From: Exiguobacterium sp. KRL4
GTDB lineage: Bacteria; Bacillota; Bacilli; Exiguobacteriales; Exiguobacteriaceae
Reading direction: 5' to 3'
Assembly (NCBI RefSeq): GCF_001870785.1
Contig: NZ_MOLV01000003.1
Location: 1-64,000 of the forward strand
Length of the DNA: 64,000 nucleotides
Made by a program: the position numbers and the translations under genes. Positions within the stretch are counted from its first letter, which is position 1, and the number at the start of each line of letters is the position of its first letter. Shown here in pieces: positions 37,167 to 47,832 of this stretch. A model generated the notes under the pieces. The model made no database searches. It had not been told where the DNA came from and saw only the letters and a list, made by a program, of their open reading frames with translations.

Positions 37167-38651
37167 ATGATGGAATTAACTGAATACAAAGCAGACCCCT
37201 TTGCGATTACTATGCGCCAAGCGGAACTTTTTTATTTCCGTGGACGGAAAGCGCACCGGGAAGGGAGACTTGAAGAGGCGGTATATCATCTCGATGAAGC
37301 CACGACGCTTCGGCCCGACGATATCCGTTATCTTTTACGTTACGCACGTGTCCTGTTTGAGACAGGCGAGATCAATCATGCCAATGATGTCTTGAAACAA
37401 GTGCGGACGCTCGACAAGTCAAATACCGAATCATTATTTTATTTAGCGAATAACTACGCGCACGTCTCCTTATACGAAGAGGCAAAAAACTACGCGCTTG
37501 AATATTTATCTAGTGCACCGAACGGAAAACACGCAGAGGCATCGGCCGCGCTCGTGGAACTGATCGATCTCGAACAAGAGATGGAAGATGACGATGAGGA
37601 TGAATTGATTCGTTTGCATGCTCAAGCACAACGTCAAATCGACAAAGGGATGTTATTTGCGGCGCAAGAGACACTGGAAGCTTTGATCATCCAATATCCG
37701 ACGTTTTGGCCAGCCTACAACAACCTCGCCATCGTCGAGTTTTATCTGGGTGAAAATGACCGGGCGTTTGCTTCACTCGAACAGGTCCTTGATGGAAATC
37801 CGGGAAACTTACATGCCCTCTGTAATACGCTCGTCTTGTTACATGAGATGGGACAGGACGAAGAAGCCCACCGTCTATCGCAGAAGCTCGAACACGTCCG
37901 GTCGGTCAATCTCGAGACCCGCTACAAGGTCGCTTCGACGCTCGCAATCATCGGTCGTCATGATTTAGCGTATGAAGAATTGAAGTTACTCGAACGTCGT
38001 GGTTACCGGGGAGACCCGTTATTCGGTCACTGGTTGTCGATCTCAGCGTTCAAGACAGGACATGTCGAAGAAGCTGCTGCCTTCCTACAATCAGAAGAAG
38101 CCCAAGGCATGCGAGAAGAACAAGAAGCGTATGATATCCGACATAACCTTCAGTTCCGTTCCGCGTTGATTCAAGCGTTGAAAACGGAAGATGACATCTC
38201 ACGGATTTTCACGGCACTTTTGCTTGGTAAACTGAACGATGAGGAAGCGAAACTGGCATTATCGATGATGCCGGAAGTGACGGATCATCCGGATGTTTTA
38301 TTGCTGACAGAACAGATTTTACATGAGATGAACGGGGAGAAACTGATTGTTGATGCCCGAATTCATCGTGCGTTATTGACGATTCGTCTAGCGGAACGGT
38401 ACGTTTCGGACGAAGAACGGATGAGTTTAGAAGGGGACTTTTATGAACGATTCGCGCGACTCGTCCTCAGCGGAGAGACGTTTGACGCCATTGAGGCGTC
38501 AGCTGCTGCGTTGATTTACCTGTTTCATGACGTCCGTGAAGGGACTTTGATTGAGGACTGTGCGGCTTTAGTCGATGTCTCGTTTGACGAAGTGGCGGCT
38601 GTGATTCGTTCCTATCAACGACTTTTGAACCCGGCGCGGGCAAAGTGTTAG
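37167..38651 (+). CDS. yvcD: Tetratricopeptide-repeat protein (YvcD-like)
   Basis: A 494-residue soluble protein built of TPR-like helical pairs over most of its length (clear repeats at about 18-120 and 150-245, such as FFYFRGRKAHREGRLEEAVY-type units). It is probably a scaffold. It lies 60 bp upstream of trxB, the position of yvcD in B. subtilis. Partners are unknown. The ribosome site (TGGGGGCT) is modest. Confidence 0.8.
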   Translation: MMELTEYKADPFAITMRQAELFYFRGRKAHREGRLEEAVYHLDEATTLRPDDIRYLLRYARVLFETGEINHANDVLKQVRTLDKSNTESLFYLANNYAHVSLYEEAKNYALEYLSSAPNGKHAEASAALVELIDLEQEMEDDDEDELIRLHAQAQRQIDKGMLFAAQETLEALIIQYPTFWPAYNNLAIVEFYLGENDRAFASLEQVLDGNPGNLHALCNTLVLLHEMGQDEEAHRLSQKLEHVRSVNLETRYKVASTLAIIGRHDLAYEELKLLERRGYRGDPLFGHWLSISAFKTGHVEEAAAFLQSEEAQGMREEQEAYDIRHNLQFRSALIQALKTEDDISRIFTALLLGKLNDEEAKLALSMMPEVTDHPDVLLLTEQILHEMNGEKLIVDARIHRALLTIRLAERYVSDEERMSLEGDFYERFARLVLSGETFDAIEASAAALIYLFHDVREGTLIEDCAALVDVSFDEVAAVIRSYQRLLNPARAKC

Positions 38652-39674
<1,023 letters not shown>

Positions 39675-39678
39675 TTCA

Positions 39679-39727
39679 AGAACCAGCTTGGTTGGAGGGC
39701 ACTTCAATCAAGCTGGCTCTTTTTTTG
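39679..39727 (+). terminator. Terminator after trxB
   Basis: A long imperfect stem (39679-39694 and 39704-39720) is followed by seven T residues. A TATACT -10 for the next operon lies close behind. Confidence 0.88.
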
Positions 39728-39786
39728 TGTTATACTGAAATCAGAGTAAAAAATACACACGGAACTGTTGTCTGGAGGGCGAAGAG

Positions 39787-40656
39787 ATGGAAGAGAATCA
39801 ACCGCAACTGGTCATCATTACAGGAATGAGTGGCGCCGGGAAAATGGTCGCGATGAATAGTTTTGAAGACTTAGGCTACTTTTGTGTCGACAATTTACCG
39901 CCGACGTTACTACCACAATTGATCGAAGTGATTGGACAGGTGCGTCCGAAAATCGCCGTCGCCATCGATACACGGGCTCGTGATTTCATCGATAGTTTCT
40001 TTGTCGTTTATGAAGATTTGAAGAAAACGAACCTGCAAATCCGAATGCTTTATTTGGACGCCCGCAATGAGGTATTGGTTCGTCGGTATAAAGAATCCCG
40101 CCGGTCGCATCCGCTGGCCCCGACCGCGTCACCGCTGATCGGAATCGAACGGGAGCGGACCCTGCTCGAAGGGTTCCGCGATAAAGCACAATTGCTGATG
40201 GATACAAGTGACATTAAACCGCTTGCCTTAAAAGAACGGATTTTAAAAGAGTTTACGGAAGGGGAACGGATCCCGTTTACGGTCAACGTGATGTCATTTG
40301 GCTTTAAGCATGGTTTACCACTCGATGCCGATCTTGTGTTTGACTTACGTTTCTTGCCGAACCCGTTTTACATTCCGGAACTCCGACCGAAGACGGGTCT
40401 TGATCTTGAGGTCTCGTCCTACGTCATGCAATGGCCGGAAGCGAAGCTGTTTTATAAAAAGCTCGTCGACATGCTCGAATTCCTGATTCCCCAGTATGAG
40501 CGGGAAGGGAAATCGCAGCTCGTCGTGGCGCTCGGTTGTACCGGCGGAAAACACCGGTCGATCACGTTTGCCGAAGCGATTAGTAAAGAATTTAAGAACC
40601 AATACCATATCGTGACGAATCACCGGGATTATGTGCATGCAAAGGAGGAAAAATAA
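39787..40656 (+). CDS. rapZ: RapZ/YvcJ-family nucleotide-binding protein with an altered P-loop
   Basis: A 289-residue protein: N-terminal P-loop domain (about 1-160, [20 protein letters not shown]) and C-terminal domain (about 165-289) with [16 protein letters not shown], the RNA- or metabolite-binding half known from E. coli RapZ. In the Walker A motif the residue after GK, almost always Thr or Ser, is Met ([16 protein letters not shown]; codon ATG at 39844-39846). That residue normally contacts magnesium, so nucleotide hydrolysis may be impaired. The rest of the protein looks intact. It overlaps glmR by 1 nt. Confidence 0.93.
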   Translation: MEENQPQLVIITGMSGAGKMVAMNSFEDLGYFCVDNLPPTLLPQLIEVIGQVRPKIAVAIDTRARDFIDSFFVVYEDLKKTNLQIRMLYLDARNEVLVRRYKESRRSHPLAPTASPLIGIERERTLLEGFRDKAQLLMDTSDIKPLALKERILKEFTEGERIPFTVNVMSFGFKHGLPLDADLVFDLRFLPNPFYIPELRPKTGLDLEVSSYVMQWPEAKLFYKKLVDMLEFLIPQYEREGKSQLVVALGCTGGKHRSITFAEAISKEFKNQYHIVTNHRDYVHAKEEK

Positions 40657-41654
40657 TGAAATGGGAACGAAAAGTCGTCGCCATCGGCGGAGGAACGGGC
40701 CTATCAACTCTTTTGCGCGGACTAAAACATTACCCGCTTGATATCACGGCCATCGTCACCGTCGCGGACGACGGCGGAAGCTCGGGCCGTTTGCGGACGG
40801 AATTCAACATGTTGCCGCCGGGCGATATCCGAAACGTCATCGTCTCACTGTCGAAGTCCGAGACATTGATGGACCGGATCATGCAATACCGCTTTGAGAC
40901 AGGAGAAGGTCTGCACGGGCACTCGCTCGGGAACTTGATGCTGACAGCAGCTACGCAGCTCTGTAACGGTTCGTTTGTCGAGGCGATTGGTGTCATGGGA
41001 CAACTGCTGAATGCGGAAGGGAAAGTTTATCCGGCAACGGAACGGACGATTACATTATGTGCCGAGTTTGAAGACGGAACAATCGTCAAGGGGGAATCGC
41101 TGATTCCAAAAGTCGGGAAGGTCATCGATCGGATTTTCCTCGAAGAAGAAGACGTCCGCCCCGTCCCGGAAGCGATTCAGGCCATTCTTGACGCCGATGT
41201 CATCGTCCTTGGTCCCGGTAGCCTCTACACGAGTGTCATTCCGAACGTCTTGATCGAAGAGATTCGTGATGCGATCAAGCAGGCGCTTGCCCCGGTCGTC
41301 TATATCTGCAACGTCATGACACAACCTGGGGAGACGACGGCCTTTACGGCTAACGATCACCTGAATGTCTTGGAACGGTTCCTCGGCAAAGGGGTGATTG
41401 ATACGATCATCGTCAACAACGAATCGATTGATGTCAGTTATTTACGAAAATACCAGAAGGATCACGCGGATATGGTGACCTACGATGAAACAAGTTTTGA
41501 AGAAGCCGGCATTGAAGTGCTCGCGGACGATATCGTGGACTACAACCATCACTTCATCCGCCATGATTCGGACGCCGTCGCAAGCCTTGTCATGCGGAAA
41601 GTCTTATCGATCCGACGGGTCCGTCAATTCGAAGGGAAGGAGGAACTGACGTGA
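40656..41654 (+). CDS. glmR: GlmR/YvcK, UDP-GlcNAc-binding regulator of carbon allocation
   Basis: A 332-residue protein of the YvcK/CofD-like family. [16 protein letters not shown] lies at the N terminus, then [10 protein letters not shown] and [23 protein letters not shown] in the C-terminal half is diagnostic. GlmR binds UDP-GlcNAc and promotes glucosamine-6-phosphate synthesis for the cell wall, and is needed on gluconeogenic carbon. Overlaps with rapZ (1 nt) and whiA (4 nt) show tight coupling. Confidence 0.95.
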   Translation: MKWERKVVAIGGGTGLSTLLRGLKHYPLDITAIVTVADDGGSSGRLRTEFNMLPPGDIRNVIVSLSKSETLMDRIMQYRFETGEGLHGHSLGNLMLTAATQLCNGSFVEAIGVMGQLLNAEGKVYPATERTITLCAEFEDGTIVKGESLIPKVGKVIDRIFLEEEDVRPVPEAIQAILDADVIVLGPGSLYTSVIPNVLIEEIRDAIKQALAPVVYICNVMTQPGETTAFTANDHLNVLERFLGKGVIDTIIVNNESIDVSYLRKYQKDHADMVTYDETSFEEAGIEVLADDIVDYNHHFIRHDSDAVASLVMRKVLSIRRVRQFEGKEELT

Positions 41655-42607
41655 GTTTTGCTTCAGAAGTCAAAAAAGAATTAACACAAATCACGATGAC
41701 CGATCACGAGATGAAGGCGGAGCTTGCTGCACTCGCCCGGATGAACGGCGCAATTTCGTTTGGTCTCGGACGTGGACTGACGCTTGATATCTCGACGGAA
41801 AATGCGTCGATCGCCCGCCGGATCTATTCGTTGCTCAAACGTGCTTACGCGGTCCATCTCGATTTATTGGTCCGGAAAAAAATGCGTCTAAAGAAAAATA
41901 ACGTCTACATCGTGCGCGTCAAACAACAAGCGGACAAGATTCTACAAGACCTCGGTATTCTCGGAGAAGGGTTTACGATGATCCGCTCGATCAGTGATTC
42001 GATTCTCCACGATGAACGTCGTGCCCGGGCTTATCTCCGGGGCGCCTTTTTAGCGGGCGGGTCACTAAACAATCCGGCGACGTCTTCGTACCACTTGGAA
42101 ATCTTCAGTCTGTATGAAGAACACAATGCCGCCTTACGCAGCTTGACGAATCAGTTTGACTTGAATGCAAAAGCGATCGAACGGAAAAAAGGGCATATCC
42201 TCTACATCAAGGAAAGTGAAAAGATCTCTGATTTCCTGAAGCTGATTGGTGCAACCTATTCGATGTTACGTTTTGAAGATGTCCGGATTTTGAAGGATAT
42301 GCGTAATTCGGTCAACCGACTCGTCAACTGTGAGACAGCAAATTTAAACAAGACGGTGGGTGCGGCGTTACGCCAGGTCGAGAACATCAAGTTCTTAGAA
42401 CGGACGGTCGGGCTTGATGTCTTACCGGACAAACTCAGAGAAATTGCGATCTTACGTGTGACCCATCAAGACGTGACGTTACAGGAGTTAGGCGAGATGG
42501 TCGAAAGTGGTGCCATCTCGAAGTCCGGGATCAATCATCGATTGCGCAAGATTGATCAAATTGCGGATAAACTCCGAAACGGCGAATCCATGACCGGGGC
42601 TCTTTAG
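41651..42607 (+). CDS. whiA: WhiA DNA-binding protein
   Basis: A 318-residue protein combining a degenerate LAGLIDADG homing-endonuclease fold (about 1-210; [17 protein letters not shown]) with a C-terminal helix-turn-helix (about 265-310; [20 protein letters not shown]). WhiA affects division and chromosome segregation in Bacillus. The GTG start overlaps the glmR stop by 4 nt. In B. subtilis crh follows; here it does not. Confidence 0.95.
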   Translation: MSFASEVKKELTQITMTDHEMKAELAALARMNGAISFGLGRGLTLDISTENASIARRIYSLLKRAYAVHLDLLVRKKMRLKKNNVYIVRVKQQADKILQDLGILGEGFTMIRSISDSILHDERRARAYLRGAFLAGGSLNNPATSSYHLEIFSLYEEHNAALRSLTNQFDLNAKAIERKKGHILYIKESEKISDFLKLIGATYSMLRFEDVRILKDMRNSVNRLVNCETANLNKTVGAALRQVENIKFLERTVGLDVLPDKLREIAILRVTHQDVTLQELGEMVESGAISKSGINHRLRKIDQIADKLRNGESMTGAL

Positions 42608-42688
42608 GGAGTAACTTGCGAGATGAACCATAGTCTACTATAATATATAGTCGGTGCAACTAAATGTTCGAATTAAGGAGTTTTTGAA

Positions 42689-42925
42689 ATGGCTAATGAC
42701 AAAAAACGTATTTCGCTGACGGTAGATGCGAAGTTTGATGAACTGCTTACGAAAAAAGCAAAAACGATCGGTGTTCCGAAAAGTACACTCGTGACGTTTG
42801 CGACTTCCCTGTTCCTGAAGCAATTACAGGCAGAAGAAGAACTTTCACCACATGCGAACGGAATCTACACACTGATTCGTGAAAACCACGATATCGTATC
42901 TGATATCACAGACATGATCGATTAA
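42689..42925 (+). CDS. Small ribbon-helix-helix-like protein
   Basis: A 78-residue protein. The N-terminal half (KKRISLTVDAKFDELLTKKA) reads as a beta strand plus helix and IGVPKSTLVTFATSLFLKQL as a second helix, resembling a MetJ/Arc ribbon-helix-helix DNA-binding fold. It may regulate a gene or itself. It has a good AAGGAG site and its own terminator. It occupies the place where crh stands in B. subtilis. No family name is certain. Confidence 0.65.
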   Translation: MANDKKRISLTVDAKFDELLTKKAKTIGVPKSTLVTFATSLFLKQLQAEEELSPHANGIYTLIRENHDIVSDITDMID

Positions 42926-42930
42926 TGAAT

Positions 42931-42989
42931 AAGGACCTCTGTCCCCGTACTTCCTTCTTGAGGGAAGAAAAAGGGATTGAGGTCCTTTT
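42931..42989 (+). terminator. Terminator after the ribbon-helix-helix gene
   Basis: Outer arms AAGGACCTC/GAGGTCCTT (42931-42939 and 42979-42987) enclose a second small hairpin and end in TTTT. Confidence 0.8.
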
Positions 42990-43037
42990 GTTTAGTGTGT
43001 GGCAAAATCAGTTCAGTCCGGTATTTGAACACTGACT

Positions 43038-43071
43038 AAAAAAAACCGCCTCCACATGAAGTGAAGACGGT
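43038..43071 (-). terminator. Terminator of clpP
   Basis: On the minus strand an 11-bp stem (43071-43061 and 43055-43045) is followed by a run of T residues (43045-43038). Confidence 0.88.
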
Positions 43072-43082
43072 TCGGTGAAAGC

Positions 43083-43661
43083 TTATGCACGTTCCATGAC
43101 ACGGTCGATTAAACCGTAGTCAGCTGCTGATTGAGCAGACATGAAGTTATCACGTTCTGTATCACGTTCGATGACTTCAAGTGGTTGTCCTGTATTTGTA
43201 GCCATGATTTTGTTTAAGTGTTCACGCATCTTGATGATCCGTTCCGCGTGGATTTTGATATCCGATGCTTGACCTTGTGTGCCACCGAGTGGTTGGTGAA
43301 TCATGATTTCAGCGTTTGGAAGCGCAAAACGTTTTCCTTTAGCGCCTGCTTGAAGCAAGAAAGCACCCATTGATGCAGCCATTCCGATGCAGATTGTTGA
43401 AACTTGTGGTTTGATGAAGTTCATTGTATCGTAAATCGCCATACCGGCTGTGATTGAACCACCTGGGCTGTTGATGTAAAGCGAGATTTCTTTATCTGGA
43501 TCTTCTGCTGCTAAGAACAGTAACTGGGCAACGACTGAGTTGGCGACGTTGTCGTCAATCGCGCTCCCGAGAAGGATGATCCGGTCTTTGAGCAAACGTG
43601 AGTAGATGTCGTACGCACGTTCCCCGCGGTTGGTTTGTTCGATGACTGTTGGAATTAACAT
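43083..43661 (-). CDS. clpP: ATP-dependent Clp protease proteolytic subunit
   Basis: A 192-residue serine peptidase. The catalytic Ser is in [13 protein letters not shown], the His in [10 protein letters not shown], and an Asp in [12 protein letters not shown]. It forms a double-heptamer chamber fed by ClpX, ClpC or ClpE. A strong AAGGAGG site precedes it. Its promoter carries a CtsR operator, so it should be induced by heat and protein stress. Confidence 0.98.
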   Translation of the reverse strand: MLIPTVIEQTNRGERAYDIYSRLLKDRIILLGSAIDDNVANSVVAQLLFLAAEDPDKEISLYINSPGGSITAGMAIYDTMNFIKPQVSTICIGMAASMGAFLLQAGAKGKRFALPNAEIMIHQPLGGTQGQASDIKIHAERIIKMREHLNKIMATNTGQPLEVIERDTERDNFMSAQSAADYGLIDRVMERA

Positions 43662-43711
43662 AGTCTTTGCCTCCTTATAGTAGGTATGTAGCTCATATTC
43701 GACTTGTTCTT

Positions 43712-43741
43712 ATCATAATCCTTTGGTCAGGATTGGTCAAA
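43712..43741 (-). promoter_or_regulatory. clpP promoter overlapped by a CtsR operator
   Basis: Minus-strand promoter TTGACC (43740-43735), 17 nt, TATGAT (43717-43712). On the plus strand a tandem repeat GGTCAGG-ATT-GGTCAAA (43725-43741) matches the CtsR heptad repeat GGTCAAA-N3-GGTCAAA at 12 of 14 positions and covers the -35 region. Binding would block RNA polymerase, as expected for CtsR repression. Confidence 0.8.
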
Positions 43742-43802
43742 AGATACGACGCGACTTCTAGGTATTTTTCCTGAAACCGTTTCGTGTAAACATACCGATA
43801 TA

Positions 43803-43833
43803 GAAAAAAGGCAACACCGAGAACGGCATTGCC
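43803..43833 (-). terminator. Terminator of the tRNA-Arg gene
   Basis: On the minus strand GGCAATGCCG (43833-43824) pairs with CGGTGTTGCC (43819-43810) with one G-U and is followed by TTTTTT. Confidence 0.88.
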
Positions 43834-43847
43834 TGTAGATTCAAGTA

Positions 43848-43923
43848 TGGTACACCCGGAGAGATTTGAACTCCCGACACCTGGTACCGGAAACCAGTGC
43901 TCTATCCCCTGAGCTACGGGTGC
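43848..43923 (-). tRNA. tRNA-Arg, anticodon CCG
   Basis: A 76-nt minus-strand tRNA. Acceptor GCACCCG/CGGGTGT with a final G-U pair, D arm GCTCAGGGGATAGAGC, anticodon stem CTGGT/ACCAG with loop TTCCGGT (anticodon CCG, reading CGG), T arm CGGGAGTTCAAATCTCTCCG and encoded CCA. It is monocistronic with its own promoter and terminator. Confidence 0.95.
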
Positions 43924-43945
43924 ATGTTTTTACTGAACAATTAAT

Positions 43946-43974
43946 AGTATACCGACATTTTTTCAGGAAAGCAA
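43946..43974 (-). promoter_or_regulatory. Promoter of the tRNA-Arg gene
   Basis: On the minus strand TTGCTT (43974-43969), 17 nt, TATACT (43951-43946), ending 23 nt before the tRNA 5' end. Confidence 0.55.
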
Positions 43975-44091
43975 TACTAGAAACTGAAGTTTCTTGTTTT
44001 TTTGTAAAAGGCTGAAGGACGATTGATTCAATCCCCATACATTATAATAGAAACAGAACCACATCCAGTCGGAGAAAGGGAAGATGAACAG

Positions 44092-45243
44092 ATGGAACAG
44101 AGACAAGAACAAGCGCAGCGTCTTGTGATGTCAGCAGCACAGTTGTTTCAATTATCGGTTTTAGAAGAGACGCGCGCGGAACTAGAGCAACATCTTTACC
44201 GGATCATCCGTCGTGCCAGGCACACGAAACATAATGGAAGAAAAACAATCCATCCGGATTTAGAGCAAGTTGCGGATCGGATCGACTCGTTTGAGAATGA
44301 ACTTCTGAAGCAAATACGTTTAGAATCGGTCAGACAGGAAATAGGATATATGGCGGAACAACTCATCATGTACTTAGATACGGATGGACTACTCAGAACG
44401 ACAGACGCACAATTGGCGGTTCTTCTTGCGAGCGAAGAGTCGATCATCAGACAGGCGCGGCAACTGCTCCAACACTGTGAACCAACCGGTATCGCGGCAC
44501 GTTCAGAGACGGAGTGCCGATTGTTGCACGCCATCGAGTCAGAAGAAGACCAACTGATTGATCTGGTCACCGAGTTACAAGAAGGGATGTCGCTGAAGCA
44601 AGCCTTGGAGGGAATCAGGGATCTAACGGAGCGACAGCAAATGAAGCAACGAATCAATCGGTTGCCGAAAAGACCGGTCTTGCCGACAGCAACGGTCGTG
44701 ACGATACCGGAAGCTGAAGTACAGCTGATTGATGGTCAAATCCAAATTGTCTGGTATGACATACCGGTCGATGCGTCCTGGACGGATCTTGAAGAAGCGA
44801 AATCCTTTTTAAGTGCGTACGAACGGCGACGGAAGACGCTAGAGGCGATTTTAGATGTCGTCACGAAACGACAAGTCCGCTGGTTTGAAGGTGAGCTTCA
44901 CCTGGAACCACTGACAAAAAAGGAAGTTGCCGAACAAACGGGATATCATCCTTCGACGATCGGTCGAGCGATTGCCAACAAAACGGTGCGGACTGCCCAC
45001 GGGACATTGGCGTTAGAAAATTTTTTTGTATCGAAGACGCAGGACGGGACATCCAGCTTTTTGATCAAGGTACGGATGGCGAAGCTGATTCAGGAAACAA
45101 CCATGCCGTTGTCGGATCAACAGATCGCTGATCGTCTTCAAGTGGAAGGCATCCAAGTCGCGCGACGGACGATTGCCAAATACCGGTCGAATCTTGAATT
45201 GACCCGGTCCGACATCACGAAGAGACGAGAGGCGAATGACTGA
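44092..45243 (+). CDS. rpoN: RNA polymerase sigma-54 factor
   Basis: A 383-residue protein. A Gln/Leu-rich region I (EQRQEQAQRLVMSAAQLFQL) should contact enhancer-binding activators. The core-binding region is in the middle (CEPTGIAARSETECRLL). C-terminal DNA-binding parts include HPSTIGRAIANKTVRTAHGT and the RpoN box ARRTIAKYRSNLEL. It is about 50 residues shorter than B. subtilis SigL. The start at 44092 follows AAAGGGAAG; the frame extends upstream without a better site. It overlaps the next gene by 1 nt. No sigma-54 promoter was noticed in this window. Confidence 0.93.
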   Translation: MEQRQEQAQRLVMSAAQLFQLSVLEETRAELEQHLYRIIRRARHTKHNGRKTIHPDLEQVADRIDSFENELLKQIRLESVRQEIGYMAEQLIMYLDTDGLLRTTDAQLAVLLASEESIIRQARQLLQHCEPTGIAARSETECRLLHAIESEEDQLIDLVTELQEGMSLKQALEGIRDLTERQQMKQRINRLPKRPVLPTATVVTIPEAEVQLIDGQIQIVWYDIPVDASWTDLEEAKSFLSAYERRRKTLEAILDVVTKRQVRWFEGELHLEPLTKKEVAEQTGYHPSTIGRAIANKTVRTAHGTLALENFFVSKTQDGTSSFLIKVRMAKLIQETTMPLSDQQIADRLQVEGIQVARRTIAKYRSNLELTRSDITKRREAND

Positions 45244-45503
45244 TGCAAACAAAAGAACACATGACCTTAATATTGTATTCACGTCCGGGATGTACGCTAT
45301 GTGAGGAAGCCGCCGTCTTACTTGATTTCGTACTCGACGAATTTCCCGGTTGGACGTACCAAGAAATCAACATCGATGAAGATGCAGCGCTCAGCTTACG
45401 GTTTTTATATGAAATTCCGGTTGTAATGTATCAGTCTGAAATTTGGAGTTATGGAAAATTTGAGACAGAGCCCATAAGAAACCGCTTACTTGAAAAAAGT
45501 TGA
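45243..45503 (+). CDS. Glutaredoxin-like thioredoxin-fold protein
   Basis: An 86-residue thioredoxin-fold protein with a CTLC redox motif (LILYSRPGCTLCEEAAVLLD) and the cis-proline segment YEIPVV. This fits the glutaredoxin-related DUF836 group. Its start codon overlaps the rpoN stop (TGATG), so translation is coupled. The partner and function are unknown. An ATG at 45261 is an alternative start but lacks a ribosome site. Confidence 0.8.
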   Translation: MQTKEHMTLILYSRPGCTLCEEAAVLLDFVLDEFPGWTYQEINIDEDAALSLRFLYEIPVVMYQSEIWSYGKFETEPIRNRLLEKS

Positions 45504-45513
45504 AGGGTGAGGC

Positions 45514-45542
45514 TTGAATCCTCGTGCGATGGCTGTTATGAT
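45514..45542 (+). promoter_or_regulatory. Promoter of the cggR-glycolysis operon
   Basis: TTGAAT (45514-45519), 17 nt, TATGAT (45537-45542), a good sigma-A promoter about 75 bp before cggR. Confidence 0.75.
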
Positions 45543-45556
45543 GAGGATGTACCAAG

Positions 45557-45592
45557 TGGGACAAGATACGACACGCGGGACGTAAAGTGTCC
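45557..45592 (+). promoter_or_regulatory. CggR operator
   Basis: Two direct repeats, TGGGAC-N6-CGAC (45557-45572) and CGGGAC-N6-TGTC (45576-45591), lie between promoter and gene. B. subtilis CggR binds CGGGAC-N6-TGTC-N4-CGGGAC-N6-TGTC. Here the downstream half is perfect, the upstream half is degenerate, and the repeat period is 19 bp instead of 20. Fructose-1,6-bisphosphate should relieve repression. Confidence 0.75.
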
Positions 45593-45618
45593 AGCAGTTT
45601 GAGAGGAGCGGGAAATAC

Positions 45619-46647
45619 ATGATTCGGCAGTTAGTGCAGATCCAAAAGCGAATCGTGCCTGATCTGATTGAAGAAATGCAGACACGTTACGACATACTTC
45701 ATTATGTCCGGCTGATGCAACCGATTGGTCGACGTACACTCGCGACAAGCCTTGGCTTGACGGAGCGGGTATTACGGCGCGAAGTAGACTTCCTGAAAGA
45801 GCAAGGATTGCTCGAAGTGGCAACACAAGGAATGTCTTTAACGGACGAAGGACGGACCGTCTTACGGAGTATGCACAGTGTGATGGCAGAACTAGCTGGG
45901 ATTTCCGATATGGCGAAAGCTTTAAAAGAAAAACTGGGCGTACGGGATGTCGTCATCGTACCGGGTGACTCGGATCAGACATTTTGGGTACAACGCGATA
46001 TGGGACGTGCGACAGTCGCACGTTTGAAACGAGAACTTTCTTCATCTGTACACAACACGATTGCCGTCACAGGAGGAACAACGATGGCTTCCGTCGCGGC
46101 GATGATGTCGCCCGACAAGGAAAACCGTCCGATGACATTTGTGCCAGCACGTGGTGGACTAGGCGAAACCCTTGAATTACAAGCGAATACGGTCTGCTCA
46201 CGAATGGCGTCCCGTGCACAAAGTGATTATCACTTATTGCACATCCCGGACATGGTCAGCACGGAAACGTTTGTCAAGATGGTGGAAGAGCCAAGCATAA
46301 AAAATGTGTTACAAATGATTAGAGATGCTTCAATCGTGGTACATGGAATTGGTGAGGCAAAAACGATGGCGAAACGTCGTCGCGCTTCAACCGAGTTACT
46401 GGAACAGCTTGAAACCGAACACGCAGTGGCAGAAGCATTTGGTTATTATTTCGATCGGGACGGGAAAATCGTGCACCGGGTGAAGACGGTTGGTCTGCAA
46501 CTCGACGACTTGAAACAAGTCGAACACGTCATCGTCGTCGCGGGTGGACATTCCAAGGCAGAAGCCATCAACGCGTATGTCAAACAGTCCCCGAACATCA
46601 TCCTGATTACGGATGAAGGGGCAGCAACAACGATTTTGAAAGGGTAG
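45619..46647 (+). CDS. cggR: Central glycolytic genes regulator CggR
   Basis: A 342-residue SorC/DeoR-type repressor. An N-terminal winged helix (about 20-75; MQPIGRRTLATSLGLTERVL) is followed by a sugar-phosphate-binding domain (about 90-340; AVTGGTTMASVAAMMSP, then VVAGGHSKAEAINAYV). It represses the gapA-pgk-tpiA-gpmI-eno operon from the operator in front of its own gene. Ribosome site GAGGAGCGGG. Confidence 0.95.
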   Translation: MIRQLVQIQKRIVPDLIEEMQTRYDILHYVRLMQPIGRRTLATSLGLTERVLRREVDFLKEQGLLEVATQGMSLTDEGRTVLRSMHSVMAELAGISDMAKALKEKLGVRDVVIVPGDSDQTFWVQRDMGRATVARLKRELSSSVHNTIAVTGGTTMASVAAMMSPDKENRPMTFVPARGGLGETLELQANTVCSRMASRAQSDYHLLHIPDMVSTETFVKMVEEPSIKNVLQMIRDASIVVHGIGEAKTMAKRRRASTELLEQLETEHAVAEAFGYYFDRDGKIVHRVKTVGLQLDDLKQVEHVIVVAGGHSKAEAINAYVKQSPNIILITDEGAATTILKG

Positions 46648-46658
46648 CCCCCTTTTGA

Positions 46659-47708
<1,050 letters not shown>

Positions 47709-47731
47709 TTCGAGCAATTAAATAGCAATTG

Positions 47732-47768
47732 AATAAGAGCGGAAACGATACCAGTCTCCGCTCTTATT
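47732..47768 (+). other. Stable mRNA hairpin between gapA and pgk
   Basis: A perfect 12-bp stem (47732-47743 and 47757-47768) with no T-run behind it. It probably protects or marks a processing point in the operon mRNA, giving gapA a different stability from its neighbours, rather than terminating. Confidence 0.6.
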
Positions 47769-47832
47769 GCGGAAAAAAGTCTGGAGGGGCGCATTAGCCC
47801 CTCACTATACGTATGAGACGGAGGACGAATGT

